Below are positions 20,568 through 30,467 of a stretch of DNA of 64,000 bases, in pieces. The translations under genes and the position numbers were made by a program. The notes under the pieces are model-generated. The model was not told the DNA's origin. It saw nothing but the letters and a program-made list of their open reading frames with translations, and ran no database searches. Source of the DNA: Meira nashicola (Eukaryota; Basidiomycota; Exobasidiomycetes; Exobasidiales; Brachybasidiaceae); contig BCJU01000001.1 of the NCBI GenBank assembly GCA_001600355.1, positions 5,952,013-6,016,012 on the forward strand, given 5' to 3'. The number at the start of each line of letters is the position of its first letter. The stretch's first letter is position 1.

Positions 20568-21160
20568 TTACTTGAGGGGAATGAAACGACCAGAGGTGGC
20601 ACCGAGACCGGCACGTCCGTGGCTGGTTGGGCGGTATGACATGGAGAATTCACCTGTAAAATAAAAGATATTTTGTCAGCATTTCTGTCTTTGTAATGTT
20701 TTGTGAATCCATCGTCGAAGATCATCATTCCATCCATTCCAGAAAGGTATTTCGCTGAAATAATCCCTCAAAAGTTTCATCTGTAATACATACCCAAGTA
20801 GTGACCAATCATTTCAGGGCGGATATCGACGTTGTTGAAAACTTTACCGGAGTAGACACCGATTTGGGAACCGCACATCTCTGGAACGACCAACATATCA
20901 CGCAAGTGTGTTCTGACAACGGCTGGCTTTTCGTTGGCAGGTGCTTCTTTCTTTGCCTTACGCAATTTCTTGATCAAACCCATAGGCTTACGTTTCAATC
21001 CACGAGAGAAACGTCTACGGGCACGGGCGTGGACGACCTTCATGAAGTCCTCGGTGGACATGTCCAACAAAGAGTCCAATTCATATCCACGGTAGGAGAA
21101 CTTGCGGAAAGCTCTCTTTCTCTTGAGCTCAGCAGCTGCTTCTGCGTCGTAAGAATCCAT
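20568..21160 (-). CDS. RPS15: 40S ribosomal protein uS19 (RPS15) (two exons)
   Basis: Exons are 21160-20794 and 20653-20568, with a 140-nt phase-1 intron (GTATGT to TTTACAG), giving 150 aa. ATG 21160 begins [20 protein letters not shown], as expected for the family. Conserved blocks are [69 protein letters not shown] (formed across the splice) and [11 protein letters not shown] at the C-terminus. uS19 sits in the head of the small subunit near the decoding site. The gene is divergent from ribosomal protein P2, with 574 bp between starts, which suggests shared growth regulation. Confidence 0.96.
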
Positions 21161-21734
21161 ATTGGGCGATTGTGATGGAGACAAGAGAAAGGATCTGGAA
21201 AGGTTGAATCGATTCAAGTCTCCAACTAGAATTTCACACCTGTGCTGCACTTGCGCCTGTCCTGGGTCAAGCTTTCCTTCTTGACACTGTACGTGAGCGT
21301 TTACAGTCAAAGGCTCTTCGCGCGCATGTGCAACAATTCGAGATTCTTGCTTACGCGCTTCCAGGCAGAGTGTTGCAAGCCGCCGCTGCAATTGTTACTG
21401 CAAGGCCAACCTAAATAGCCCAGCACGCGTACGCTTTCGACTGTGGTATTGTGCTGCGTTTTCATTACAACGCTGCGGATGGGTAAGTTCACACGTGATG
21501 CTGATAAATTCTTTGAGCGTAGCGTTTAGAGGTTGGCGCCGGTGCAGCTTAAACACAGGAAGCCTAATACGCTTCCAAGTGTTGAGGCTGCAATAGAATT
21601 TGGTCAATTAACAATTTCCATCTCATAACCATCAGCCCGTAAGTCTTCCATTCTAGGACCAAAGCTCTCATAGCGGATTTACGGCTTCGGCACACTTTCT
21701 CTTTAAAACAACCAAAACAAAAACTTAACTCAAA
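21161..21734. promoter_or_regulatory. Shared divergent promoter of two ribosomal protein genes
   Basis: This 574-bp region separates the uS19 and P2 start codons. Both products belong to the same regulon. The 40 bases before P2 are A/C-rich, as in many highly expressed fungal leaders. I did not recognise a known ribosomal-protein promoter motif with certainty. Confidence 0.6.
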
Positions 21735-22175
21735 ATGAAGCACATTGCTGCCTACCTTCTTTTGCAATTGGGTGGTAAGGAATCCCCTTCCGCCGCTGAC
21801 ATCAAGTCTTTGTTGGACTCCGTTAGCATCAGCGCTGACGATGAGCGCCTCGACAAACTCATCTCCGAGTTGGAAGGCAAGGACATCAACGAAGTACGTA
21901 TCATGTGTGAAGTGATTGATTGTGATGTGATGGGGATTGGATATGAGATGAGAGTGACATCGATGCTGACAATACATTTACTTTTTTTCTTACAGTTGAT
22001 CGCCGAAGGTGCCGAGAAGCTCGCTTCCGTCCCATCCGGTGGTGGCGGTGGTGCAGCTCCTGCTGCTGCCGCTGCTGGTGGTGCCGCCCCTGCTGCCGAA
22101 GAGAAGAAGGAGGAGAAGAAGGAAGAAGAGAAGGAAGAATCCGATGATGATATGGGTTTCGGTCTTTTCGACTAA
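21735..22175 (+). CDS. RPP2: 60S acidic ribosomal stalk protein P2 (two exons)
   Basis: Exons are 21735-21893 and 21996-22175, giving 112 aa. The N-terminus [20 protein letters not shown], then [20 protein letters not shown], is typical of P2 rather than P1. The second exon encodes [16 protein letters not shown], an Ala/Gly hinge, a Glu/Lys-rich stretch and the invariant tail [11 protein letters not shown] that recruits translation factors. The intron (102 nt, GTACGT to TTACAG) is phase 0, a multiple of three and free of in-frame stops. Retention would insert 34 residues in the middle of the conserved fold; the spliced form matches the family and is the functional one. Confidence 0.95.
   Translation: MKHIAAYLLLQLGGKESPSAADIKSLLDSVSISADDERLDKLISELEGKDINEVRIMCEVIDCDVMGIGYEMRVTSMLTIHLLFFLQLIAEGAEKLASVPSGGGGGAAPAAAAAGGAAPAAEEKKEEKKEEEKEESDDDMGFGLFD
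21894..21995 (+). other. Stop-free 3n intron in P2
   Basis: A 102-nt intron (GTACGT donor; polypyrimidine tract and TTACAG acceptor) with no in-frame stop. Translation through it would preserve the downstream frame. Confidence 0.9.
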
Positions 22176-22520
22176 ACGAATTATCGAATTTCAGTTTGAC
22201 ATTCAACGACATTTACCGACAAAGACCATTACATTTGTCGAGCATTCGTTCAAAACTTTTTTCGGTTTCCAATCATTTTATGCTTCCTCAAAATGTACTT
22301 CAACTCATATGCTGTTATAGTAGTATGCTTCTCACTCCGGGCAAAGTATCTTGTCTATGGTTCACAATGACATAATCTCTGCTCGGCTAATGATGTTTGT
22401 GAATGATGAGTGTTGAGGTGTAACTAACGAGACGGATTCGAAAATGATTGTTGATCTAGTATACAAGTGTACAAATTGCGTAACGTAAGGGGTAAAATAC
22501 ATGCGTGATGAAAGCTGTGA
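22176..22520. other. Convergent intergenic region, P2 / EXO5
   Basis: A 345-bp spacer holding two 3' ends. Nothing else was recognised. Confidence 0.35.
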
Positions 22521-24821
22521 TCAATCCTTTAATTGCTCCGTTTCGATATCTTCAAATTGACTCCAAAGTGCGTCTTCATCATCTAAATCTTCATTGAATA
22601 TCTTTTGAGGAAGTGGAAAATTAGGCTGTGATATAGACTGAGATTCATTGTTGCGAGTGATCTTTTGTAGTTTAAGCTGTTCTTCATCATCGCTATTTGT
22701 ACCATCTGAATCACTTGCTCCTATAGGTTGTTGGTCAATTTGCTGAGCAGCTTGATCTAATCGCCTTTGCATCGCTTTATCCAATTCTTCTTGACCTCTT
22801 TCTTGACGCCATTCACAATCTTGTCTGAATTCACATTTATGACACCGCCAAGATTGTTCAAGCGTGACCCCTCGCATCGATCGCTCACCTTTCCACAATA
22901 ACATCATATCGTGTAAATGATTGTCAAGCATAATGGGATTGTGATAGAAATCGACTGTACCCAAAATGTTTTTGTCCGACGGTGTATTCTCTGGCTCTGT
23001 ATCATCAGTCTCTCTTCGCTGTGAAAGGGGAACGCTAGGAGATGATTCGGGAATAACAACACCATTATCACGTAGGACTTCATCTTCGATTTCTGCTTGA
23101 CGAAGGTCATCATCCATTCCCAGATCCAGGGCTATTGCCACCGATCGATCTTCTGTATGTCCTGGCTTGCTTTCTATCTCTACATCTTTGGCTTTCTTCT
23201 CTTCATTTGATACGTTCTGCCCTTTTGCAGAGCGTGATGGTTGTTTTCTGCGAGCTTCCCAGTTATATTTTGTCTTCGAATGGAACTTCCCTTTCCTCTT
23301 ACGATATGTTAATCGAAGGTGGTGTTGAATCACTCCAGAAGCCACGCCTTCAGCAGCTTTCCATCCCAGTCCCTCTCTTGCGGATTTGGCTAATTCTGCC
23401 AAAGTTTCGCTCAGTAAAGCTGCGATAGTCTTTAAAGTACATACCTGATCGAACGCTGTAATCGAAAGATCAAATTCGCTCAAAAGACCTTCTGCATCCG
23501 AGATAAATGCATCTGAAAGAGGTGATTGGGCATCTAATGATTGATGAGCAAAAAGAATGGCAAGATCGAAAGATGTCGCATTTTCATCCAATTCTAAAAT
23601 TTCTTCTTCCTTTGTTGAATTTTGAGCAGAAGAACCGCCAACCATACCTGAGAGTAATCCGTCAAATAGACGCTTATAGAGCATACACTGTAGCCTTGCA
23701 GATTTTTGATCCTCTACTGGCGGTAAGAGCTTGGCCAATCGAGTTTTACTGTCTTCCAAGAAATACCCAAACCTCTCTTTTGATTGTTCAGCTTCATCAA
23801 CATCCATTGTAGTCTCAACTTGCGCATCTTTTTTGCTTCCAAAAAATGCCGCCAAGCTTCCTTGTCCTGAATCCATTCCTTTCTTGGATTTTGCTGGTGA
23901 CTTTTTTGGTGATTTTTTAAGGCTTTTTGTCAACGCTTCTTTTCGACGCATCTCTTTCTTCCATTCCTCCTGTGAAGAGTATTTCTTTGTTCCATCTGAG
24001 ACAGGTATTTGTGAGCTTGATTCCGCTATATCGCCATCTTGCTGATGTACAGGTGTGAAGAATTGTGAAATTGTTTTGGAAGCCGGAGCCTCGCTTTGTT
24101 TCCGAACCTCGTCCAGATATTTGTTTAATCGCTTTGATAGCGGTCTCCGATTGATTTCGTCAACTACACCCATCACAAGTTCTCCGTGTATAAAGCCAAA
24201 GATCGGAACTTCTCTACAACATCCACTGTCTAGCAAAGTTTTCAATGCTGTAATAAGACGCAAGATTCGCAAGGCCCACTCATCCTCCTTAGTCATCGTC
24301 TGAACACGAACTTTAACAGGATGTACTTCCTTTTCGAGCTTTTCATGTACTTTTCGACCTCCTACAAGAACTTTCTCTCGTTGCTGAGCAACTTGCTTAT
24401 CAGGTTTGAGAATATGTCCGCTTGGCGTCTCGATCTCTTTTGGCCTTTGTGAGATGGGTAAATGTCGTAATCCCAAGATTCCGTAATGAAATGCATATTC
24501 GCACCACAGAGGTGAAACGAAATCTGTCACAGAAAGGTACTTTTTTGATTCCTTATATTGTGGAAGCGGTCCAGGAGTTTGAATTTCAATGTGTGCTCTC
24601 CGAAATCTTTTTCTAGAAGGAATCTCATCCTCTTTAGCCATCTCTGCTACTCCCCCGTTCACGTTCCTCCCTTCTTGAGATTCCGTCATACTAGCCATTC
24701 CTCTTCCAATCATGACTAAATGCCATGACACATATCCTGCATTTTCCTTTCCTTTCTTGTTCGTTTTTAATCTATTTACTATGCACCAACCCGATAGCCG
24801 TGAAAGAAGGGATGGAGGCAT
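22521..24821 (-). CDS. EXO5: Exonuclease V (EXO5/DEM1 family) single-strand DNA exonuclease
   Basis: A single 766-aa exon. The family core begins near residue 95 with YLSVTDFVSPLWCEYAFHYG, which carries the first iron-sulfur Cys. A PD-(D/E)XK-type core follows, including GFIHGELVMGVVDEI. The segment RLQCMLYKRLFDGLLSG (about 370) is characteristic. The remaining three Cys of the 4Fe-4S cluster lie near the C-terminus in WRCHKCEFRQDCEWR (about 659-672). Large Lys/Ser-rich and acidic insertions make it longer than yeast Exo5 (585 aa); one contains a PIP-like QGSLAAFFGSKK. The N-terminus (PPSLLSRLSGW) could be a mitochondrial presequence if ATG 24821 is used; later ATGs near residues 37-45 would remove it. 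Yeast Exo5 is needed for mitochondrial DNA; the human enzyme acts in crosslink repair. Confidence 0.88.
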   Translation of the reverse strand: MPPSLLSRLSGWCIVNRLKTNKKGKENAGYVSWHLVMIGRGMASMTESQEGRNVNGGVAEMAKEDEIPSRKRFRRAHIEIQTPGPLPQYKESKKYLSVTDFVSPLWCEYAFHYGILGLRHLPISQRPKEIETPSGHILKPDKQVAQQREKVLVGGRKVHEKLEKEVHPVKVRVQTMTKEDEWALRILRLITALKTLLDSGCCREVPIFGFIHGELVMGVVDEINRRPLSKRLNKYLDEVRKQSEAPASKTISQFFTPVHQQDGDIAESSSQIPVSDGTKKYSSQEEWKKEMRRKEALTKSLKKSPKKSPAKSKKGMDSGQGSLAAFFGSKKDAQVETTMDVDEAEQSKERFGYFLEDSKTRLAKLLPPVEDQKSARLQCMLYKRLFDGLLSGMVGGSSAQNSTKEEEILELDENATSFDLAILFAHQSLDAQSPLSDAFISDAEGLLSEFDLSITAFDQVCTLKTIAALLSETLAELAKSAREGLGWKAAEGVASGVIQHHLRLTYRKRKGKFHSKTKYNWEARRKQPSRSAKGQNVSNEEKKAKDVEIESKPGHTEDRSVAIALDLGMDDDLRQAEIEDEVLRDNGVVIPESSPSVPLSQRRETDDTEPENTPSDKNILGTVDFYHNPIMLDNHLHDMMLLWKGERSMRGVTLEQSWRCHKCEFRQDCEWRQERGQEELDKAMQRRLDQAAQQIDQQPIGASDSDGTNSDDEEQLKLQKITRNNESQSISQPNFPLPQKIFNEDLDDEDALWSQFEDIETEQLKD

Positions 24822-25241
24822 AAGATGATTGTGACTGTAGGAAAATAAGTTTCTCGGGGTGTACGAGTTTATATCATTTTTGAGAAGCTCAGCTTTATAG
24901 TGGTAGTGTTGTTCTCCACAACATGCATTAAACGCGTCGCGATTGCATAATCAACCTTCCGAACACCCGGGGCGTTATAGCATGAAAAAGCATAACTGAT
25001 TGCAATCAAGGTAGGTGTCTTTTCATATCTATCATGATAAAGAACTATCTTCTTTTCCTATCAAGTGAGCTAATTGTTACATCATCCTTTCTTGATCGAA
25101 GCTACACCAACATATAAACTTTCCAAAGACTTAATCTTGAACCAGAGGACGTCCGTGCCATTTTCCGGACTAGCGTATTCTTCTGTGCTTTCTTCTCAAT
25201 ACTACCATCAATGTGGGTGTTGCCTCGCTCATAATGTTGCA
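24822..25241. promoter_or_regulatory. Divergent region, EXO5 / SNAPC3
   Basis: A 420-bp spacer. The SNAPC3 frame stays open upstream to a TTG at 25074 but contains no ATG before 25242, so I treat this part as leader. Confidence 0.4.
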
Positions 25242-26915
25242 ATGTCATCAAGTAAAGACAAAATTCAAGGCAAGAGATACGACTCATCTTCTGAGATCTT
25301 TCTAGGACCTGAGTCCAAGAAGCTAAGGTTATCTGAGTTAAAAAATCATGCCATCTTCGCGCAATGTCAAGAAATCCCAACCTACTCACATCCATTAACA
25401 GATGTTCAAGAGGAAAGCTTGGCAAAAAGATGCTCAGTATACGATCTGCAAAAGAAGGTGAAAGATACCATAGACGATAAACGATTAGCAACCGAACTAC
25501 GAACCAGACTTCTTACTTGGGTAGCAGAAGGTGCTCCTGAACATGGAGAAACTTTTCGACACAAACGCAAGGGAAGGCAGGATGAATCTACGACTAATGA
25601 AACGGAAAATGATCCAATCGATTCTGCTGAAAGCATCAGTCCACTTGAAGGAGAACCAATCGTACAACATTTGGCGGTATCGGATCTCTTAAGCAAAATT
25701 CAAAGCAAGGTACCGAATGCGTTCAAATTTATGGCAAATCCTGCTCTAGCCAGCGCTTATCATCAGCAGGGAGGCCGTTTGGATGGATCCGCAATTATGG
25801 CGCCTACACCTACTAGCTCTCTGATAAGGACTGATAGTACTTCTGTCATTGAATCTGTCAATGAAAAGCAGACCACTGCCGCGAAAGAATGCCAGCCTTT
25901 AATCCTTCAAATTTCAATCTACAGCAGACCACCTCGTGGTATGTGGGCAAAGGAAAAATTTGATAGAATCGTACGATCTGTTCCCAAGTCAGATGTTCGT
26001 TTGGATGATGAAGAAGAAGATTTCGAAGATGAGCTTCCCTGGCAAGAAGGCGATAAGTATGAGATTCCAGAGAAAATAAAGCGAGGACCTCAATCAATAT
26101 TTGGCAGAACAGGCCCATATGAGTCTCTGCAACTTACACAAAAGATTGAGATTCGTAGTGATGCTACACTAAAAGATCTTCGAGATGGATTTTATTGCAG
26201 AATGGATGATATTTTGCAATCCAAAGATGAGGCGGAAAAGTTTAAAGTATGGAATAAGCAAGTTGCTATTGGTGAATTAAGTAGTACTGCTCCACAAATG
26301 CATCAGTACATCAATCAAAAGCGTAAGACAGACAGCTGTTTCTTGATAGAGGATACATTATACAGCGCAGATTCTGGTAAAGACTCTTACGCTCATTTGC
26401 TCTCAACACATTTTGCAAAACCCGATGAGGACGGAGCACCTTCTCGAGCAGCTGCAAGTAGACAGAGCATGGCAGAGGTGAGATTAGAAGCTTTGGAGCT
26501 GTGTACAGGCAGACTGTATTGGCTCTTGCATGAGGGCAGCTGTGAGCATATATGGACGATTGATTCTGTAAGAATAGCACAAGAAGAAGAAGAGAGCAAG
26601 CGGACAAAATCTGAATCCAACACGACCTTTCTCCGCAATGGCTTTGCAGTCAGTCCGATCCTCCGATGGTCACGACCAGTCAAGAAGGTGGAGTCATTCT
26701 CTTTTGGTTCTTGTCAGATTTGTGAAGAAGTACCTTCTGATATGATCATCATTGGAGGTGAACGCTTTCGTCCTTCGAATGGAAAAGAGACATGTAATGG
26801 TTTGAAGGAAGATAACGTGGGCGTCTGCGAGAATTGTTGGTACACCTTGAATGGTGACAATATGGAATTCTCAGGAGCGGGTGGGGAAGGGTGGATAGTG
26901 ATTCCGTTGATGTAA
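25242..26915 (+). CDS. SNAPC3: snRNA-activating protein complex subunit 3 (SNAP50) homologue
   Basis: A 558-aa frame from ATG 25242 (MSSSKDKIQGKRYD). The C-terminal half matches the SNAP50 zinc-binding domain: CFLIEDTLYSADSGKDSYAH, LYWLLHEGSCEHIWTIDSVR (near residue 430), GSCQICEEVPSDM (~490), and a late Cys pair in VCENCWYTLNG (~528). The spacing of Cys and His residues resembles the animal protein. A DEEEDFEDELPWQ acidic stretch sits mid-protein. In animals SNAPc binds the proximal sequence element and drives Pol II and Pol III snRNA transcription. Its fungal targets are less studied. The N-terminal third has no recognised domain. Confidence 0.85.
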   Translation: MSSSKDKIQGKRYDSSSEIFLGPESKKLRLSELKNHAIFAQCQEIPTYSHPLTDVQEESLAKRCSVYDLQKKVKDTIDDKRLATELRTRLLTWVAEGAPEHGETFRHKRKGRQDESTTNETENDPIDSAESISPLEGEPIVQHLAVSDLLSKIQSKVPNAFKFMANPALASAYHQQGGRLDGSAIMAPTPTSSLIRTDSTSVIESVNEKQTTAAKECQPLILQISIYSRPPRGMWAKEKFDRIVRSVPKSDVRLDDEEEDFEDELPWQEGDKYEIPEKIKRGPQSIFGRTGPYESLQLTQKIEIRSDATLKDLRDGFYCRMDDILQSKDEAEKFKVWNKQVAIGELSSTAPQMHQYINQKRKTDSCFLIEDTLYSADSGKDSYAHLLSTHFAKPDEDGAPSRAAASRQSMAEVRLEALELCTGRLYWLLHEGSCEHIWTIDSVRIAQEEEESKRTKSESNTTFLRNGFAVSPILRWSRPVKKVESFSFGSCQICEEVPSDMIIIGGERFRPSNGKETCNGLKEDNVGVCENCWYTLNGDNMEFSGAGGEGWIVIPLM

Positions 26916-27349
26916 AATTATAGCTAATCTTTTGTATTATATGATGTTGTATGGTTTCTTCATGACCGTCATAAAATTTAAGCTTAGCTTTAGTCAGAAA
27001 ATCGCGTTGTACTGCGTGATTCTATGCACGCACTTGCTGCACAAGCACAGCGCCATGCAGATTTCCGCTGCATGCAGAATTACAACACAGTTTCACTTGA
27101 GCTGCATAAATCGAATGAATTAAACTTCTTTTGATTTGATGATGCTTGTAAAATTTTGATGTTTGGTAAGATCATACTTTTTGACCACCACTGCACAACA
27201 TTGTCATATATTGCACATTCTACAAATCAAGCCAAAAGGTGTATATCTAGAGCAACACATTTAAGAAAGGAAATGGTGTATTGATCAGATGTTGAACACA
27301 TTGTACGATCACAGCATGCAATAAAGTATACCTCAGCACGATTACAGCG
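26916..27349. other. Intergenic spacer, SNAPC3 / EOS1-like
   Basis: A 434-bp spacer. A short inverted repeat (CATGCAG at 27054-27060 and CTGCATG at 27068-27074, 7-nt loop) is the only structure seen and may be chance. Confidence 0.35.
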
Positions 27350-30208
27350 ATGAGCTCTGATCCGATGGCTAGAGAGAGCACTTCTAGTCAAGCTGGTAGC
27401 TCGCGTATTACTCTTGCAGCCACATCTCCTACTTCATCATCAGAATCATCAGCTTCAACGATAAATGCAGCAGGTGAAAGTACAAGTATATGTGATCCAG
27501 AACCTACGAACGAATTAGGTAGTGATTTGTCATCACTTTCTACCTCTCCAAATTTTGATTGGAGATCACGATCAGTCTCTGCACCTGCTTCGAGATCCTC
27601 ATCGTTTGCCAAAAATCTTGATCAACTTGCATTTCTCAATCAATCGGCGCATAGATTTCCAATAACTCTACCTTCTGTACCTAGCAGCAACGGATCGCAT
27701 GGAACGGATAACACTGAGCGGGGTAATTCGCCATCTTCACCTCATATTACTTTGCCAAGCCCATCTGTGAATACACAACACATAGCAAGCGGATCGAGAC
27801 CAAGAACGATCGCTAGTCGATCTACGCCTACTTCACCTTATCTTTCTCCCGCTCTATCTTCTGCTTCGACATTTAGCAGATCAGCTGGCAATTATTTTCA
27901 TACGGGTGAAACAATATCATCTAGACAAAATTTAGCAGATTCACGAAATTCGCCTGCAGCAAGAGCAAGAGCTGCTCTCTTCTCGCCTGGTTCAGGATTT
28001 ACGCCAGCTCACGATCTAAGCATAAGTAGACCTAGCAATCCGAGCCAGCGACCCAAGACAAATACTGTTGAGAGTAGGGATGAGACCACCAACACTCAAA
28101 ATGTCATAACCTCGGACGGAAGAACAAGAAGACGGCGAGCGAGATCAATTTCAGCAACAGTAACAGAGGCCACGAATGATCAAGGAGAAGGTCGATCAAG
28201 AGCAAGCTCTGCAAGTGCTGGCTCAACCTCTTCACCACACACAAGACCACAAAGGGCAAGAGCACAATCTGCTCGTACATCTCCAACTTTGATGAGTACA
28301 CAATTGTCCGGTTCCTATAATCCAGGTTTACAAATCTCAACTTCAGCTCTAGATCAAGGTCCTCATCGAACTAATTCCGTTCCTCATTTTGCACAATATT
28401 CGCCCGTGATATACAGTTATGGATATCGACATTGTGATGTACAAGGTGGAATGGCTCCCACAGCAACTGCCTTTGTACCTGCCACACCTTCCGATCTGAG
28501 TGCAATCGGAGGATACTTTGCTCTTCCTCCAGCGATATCTTCCTTTCCTGATCCGATGAGCCTCTCCCCTAGAGAAGCGGAAGAGTCTCCTCCACCTTAC
28601 ACGCCAAGCGAGACAAACTTGAGAGCAATGAATGTTCAAGTGCATCCCCAACCTGCTACTATGATTGCCAACAGATCGGAGCACTCTCCAGCACTGAGTC
28701 GTTCAGCTAGCGGAAGAGGTCAAAATGCTTCGCGAAGACCAATACAAGATCCAGAAGAAGATGAGGAGGAGGATGATAATGCTCTATCTTTTTCTACGAA
28801 TACGAGGAGACATCGTTCTCCACATCAAAGTGCGTCATTACGACTTGCAGATTCGATCGCCGATACCCATATTGCTCAGCCAATCTCTATACGAAGTGAT
28901 GATGAAACAGAGACGGAAAGGGAAAGAGGACCAGAAAGCCCATCGATGCGTAGCAATGAGAGCTTATCGTCTCCAGTAGCCCATCACAGGGTTCTAGAGG
29001 GCGAACCACTTGCCAAAGAAGAATGGAATTACATCGAAAGATTGGAAAGGCCATCAAAGTTACGTCAATTTGTATTGATGTATTTAGTTTTTCCTTTACG
29101 TTTACTTGCAACTGTGCCTGGAATTATTGGAACGTTTTGGTTAATGAGAAATGCATTTGTAGTTGGTTGGAGTAGTTCGATGTTATGGAGAAAGCCAATA
29201 GAAGGAATGCAAGCACAACCGAGTTCGTTAGAATTTGCACTTTCGGCTCTGTACAGTATGACAACTGCTTATCATGCTTATTCTTTTACCACTTTGCTGC
29301 TACGACGTTGGTTGCATTATTATTCACTTTTGCCGTCATTGATCAGGTTGATCGCATTGCAAGCCTTGTGTTGGCCCCTGGTAAGGTTGACACTGTATAC
29401 AATGGGACCACGAAATCCATTACCAGCTTGGATCGTGATTTCTACAACGACTGCTTGTAGTGATACGATTGCACGTTGGGTCGTAAGTAATATTACCGAT
29501 GAAAGTGATGGACTCTCAAATGCTGCTATGGGTATTGGTAACGGAACAGGAGTAAATGGAGATCTTTCTGCGTACAATAAAGGGAGGTATGATCGATATA
29601 GCTCGAATAGCAGGGTTGGACGTACTTCTTTGCGATCTCAATCGTCTGCTATTCGAACAAAATCGCGTGGTGGAATTGGGATGGCTTTCTGGCGTGCAAT
29701 TATGGGAGCACCACCTCGACAAAGATCGGGTAGATTGAGTGCAACTTTGGCAGCGGCAGAACATGGAAGACCACACGGATTCGTAACAGAAAGTGAAGCA
29801 GAAAGTGATGCTGAATCGTTCATGTCTCCGACTATTTCACGTACAAGATTGATAAGCCCTACACGTGGATTCAATAATAATACTTCTTCATCTTCTATCA
29901 ATGCAACTAGACGATTGGCAGAATTACGTAGACGTCGAAATGGAGGAGAAGCATTATCTCCTCAGATGGATCCAGCTTCTGAAGGTTTGACGAGCGCAGG
30001 AGAAGGTGAAGAAGATGATGAATTGGGCGATTTACCTTCTACTTTAGATAGAACGATGGCTTTAAATTCACAACACAAAAATATTGAAAGAGTTGGAAGA
30101 ATATTCCATTGGGATGTTGCTATTCGAAGAAACATTTTACCAATCGGAATTTTGGCTTATATGACTATGTGGGTTCTGTTGATCGAAGATGTACGATTAC
30201 GTTTGTGA
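27350..30208 (+). CDS. EOS1: EOS1-family ER membrane protein with long disordered N-terminus
   Basis: A single 952-aa exon. Residues 1-560 are Ser/Thr/Pro/Arg-rich and predicted disordered. A membrane domain starts near 570 with LRQFVLMYLVFPLRLLATVP and contains WLMRNAFVVGW, LEFALSALYSMTTAYHAYSF, RRWLHYYSLLPSLIRLIALQ and PAWIVISTTTACSD, a pattern I associate with the EOS1 family (yeast Eos1, N-glycosylation and oxidative stress tolerance). A ~200-residue Ser/Arg-rich loop separates this from a last helix (WDVAIRRNILPIGILAYMTM). Yeast Eos1 is only 366 aa, so most of this protein is lineage-specific extension. An AATAAA at 30253-30258 follows the stop. Biochemical function of the family is unknown. 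Confidence 0.72.
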   Translation: MSSDPMARESTSSQAGSSRITLAATSPTSSSESSASTINAAGESTSICDPEPTNELGSDLSSLSTSPNFDWRSRSVSAPASRSSSFAKNLDQLAFLNQSAHRFPITLPSVPSSNGSHGTDNTERGNSPSSPHITLPSPSVNTQHIASGSRPRTIASRSTPTSPYLSPALSSASTFSRSAGNYFHTGETISSRQNLADSRNSPAARARAALFSPGSGFTPAHDLSISRPSNPSQRPKTNTVESRDETTNTQNVITSDGRTRRRRARSISATVTEATNDQGEGRSRASSASAGSTSSPHTRPQRARAQSARTSPTLMSTQLSGSYNPGLQISTSALDQGPHRTNSVPHFAQYSPVIYSYGYRHCDVQGGMAPTATAFVPATPSDLSAIGGYFALPPAISSFPDPMSLSPREAEESPPPYTPSETNLRAMNVQVHPQPATMIANRSEHSPALSRSASGRGQNASRRPIQDPEEDEEEDDNALSFSTNTRRHRSPHQSASLRLADSIADTHIAQPISIRSDDETETERERGPESPSMRSNESLSSPVAHHRVLEGEPLAKEEWNYIERLERPSKLRQFVLMYLVFPLRLLATVPGIIGTFWLMRNAFVVGWSSSMLWRKPIEGMQAQPSSLEFALSALYSMTTAYHAYSFTTLLLRRWLHYYSLLPSLIRLIALQALCWPLVRLTLYTMGPRNPLPAWIVISTTTACSDTIARWVVSNITDESDGLSNAAMGIGNGTGVNGDLSAYNKGRYDRYSSNSRVGRTSLRSQSSAIRTKSRGGIGMAFWRAIMGAPPRQRSGRLSATLAAAEHGRPHGFVTESEAESDAESFMSPTISRTRLISPTRGFNNNTSSSSINATRRLAELRRRRNGGEALSPQMDPASEGLTSAGEGEEDDELGDLPSTLDRTMALNSQHKNIERVGRIFHWDVAIRRNILPIGILAYMTMWVLLIEDVRLRL

Positions 30209-30467
30209 ATGTATATACCCGTTAATGATCAATTTTGTAATTTCTCATGATAAATAAAACTACTTGACGTTCATTCAATTTTTCGGTAATAGTGCGGGCA
30301 ATCATCACAAATCAAGGTGGAAACTCCATGCTCTTTACTTCAGTCCCCATAGGACAATCAAAACGAAGTTACAAAATTGCACAAATATTTGCATTAGGTG
30401 ATAAAGTACAACAGAGTTTGTCATGTAGGACTAGGTAAGAAGAATATTCTGAAGTCAGTAGATATCC

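Noticed and set aside
27054..27074. Inverted repeat of 7 bp with a 7-nt loop
   Set aside because: Arms this short are expected by chance in a window of this size.
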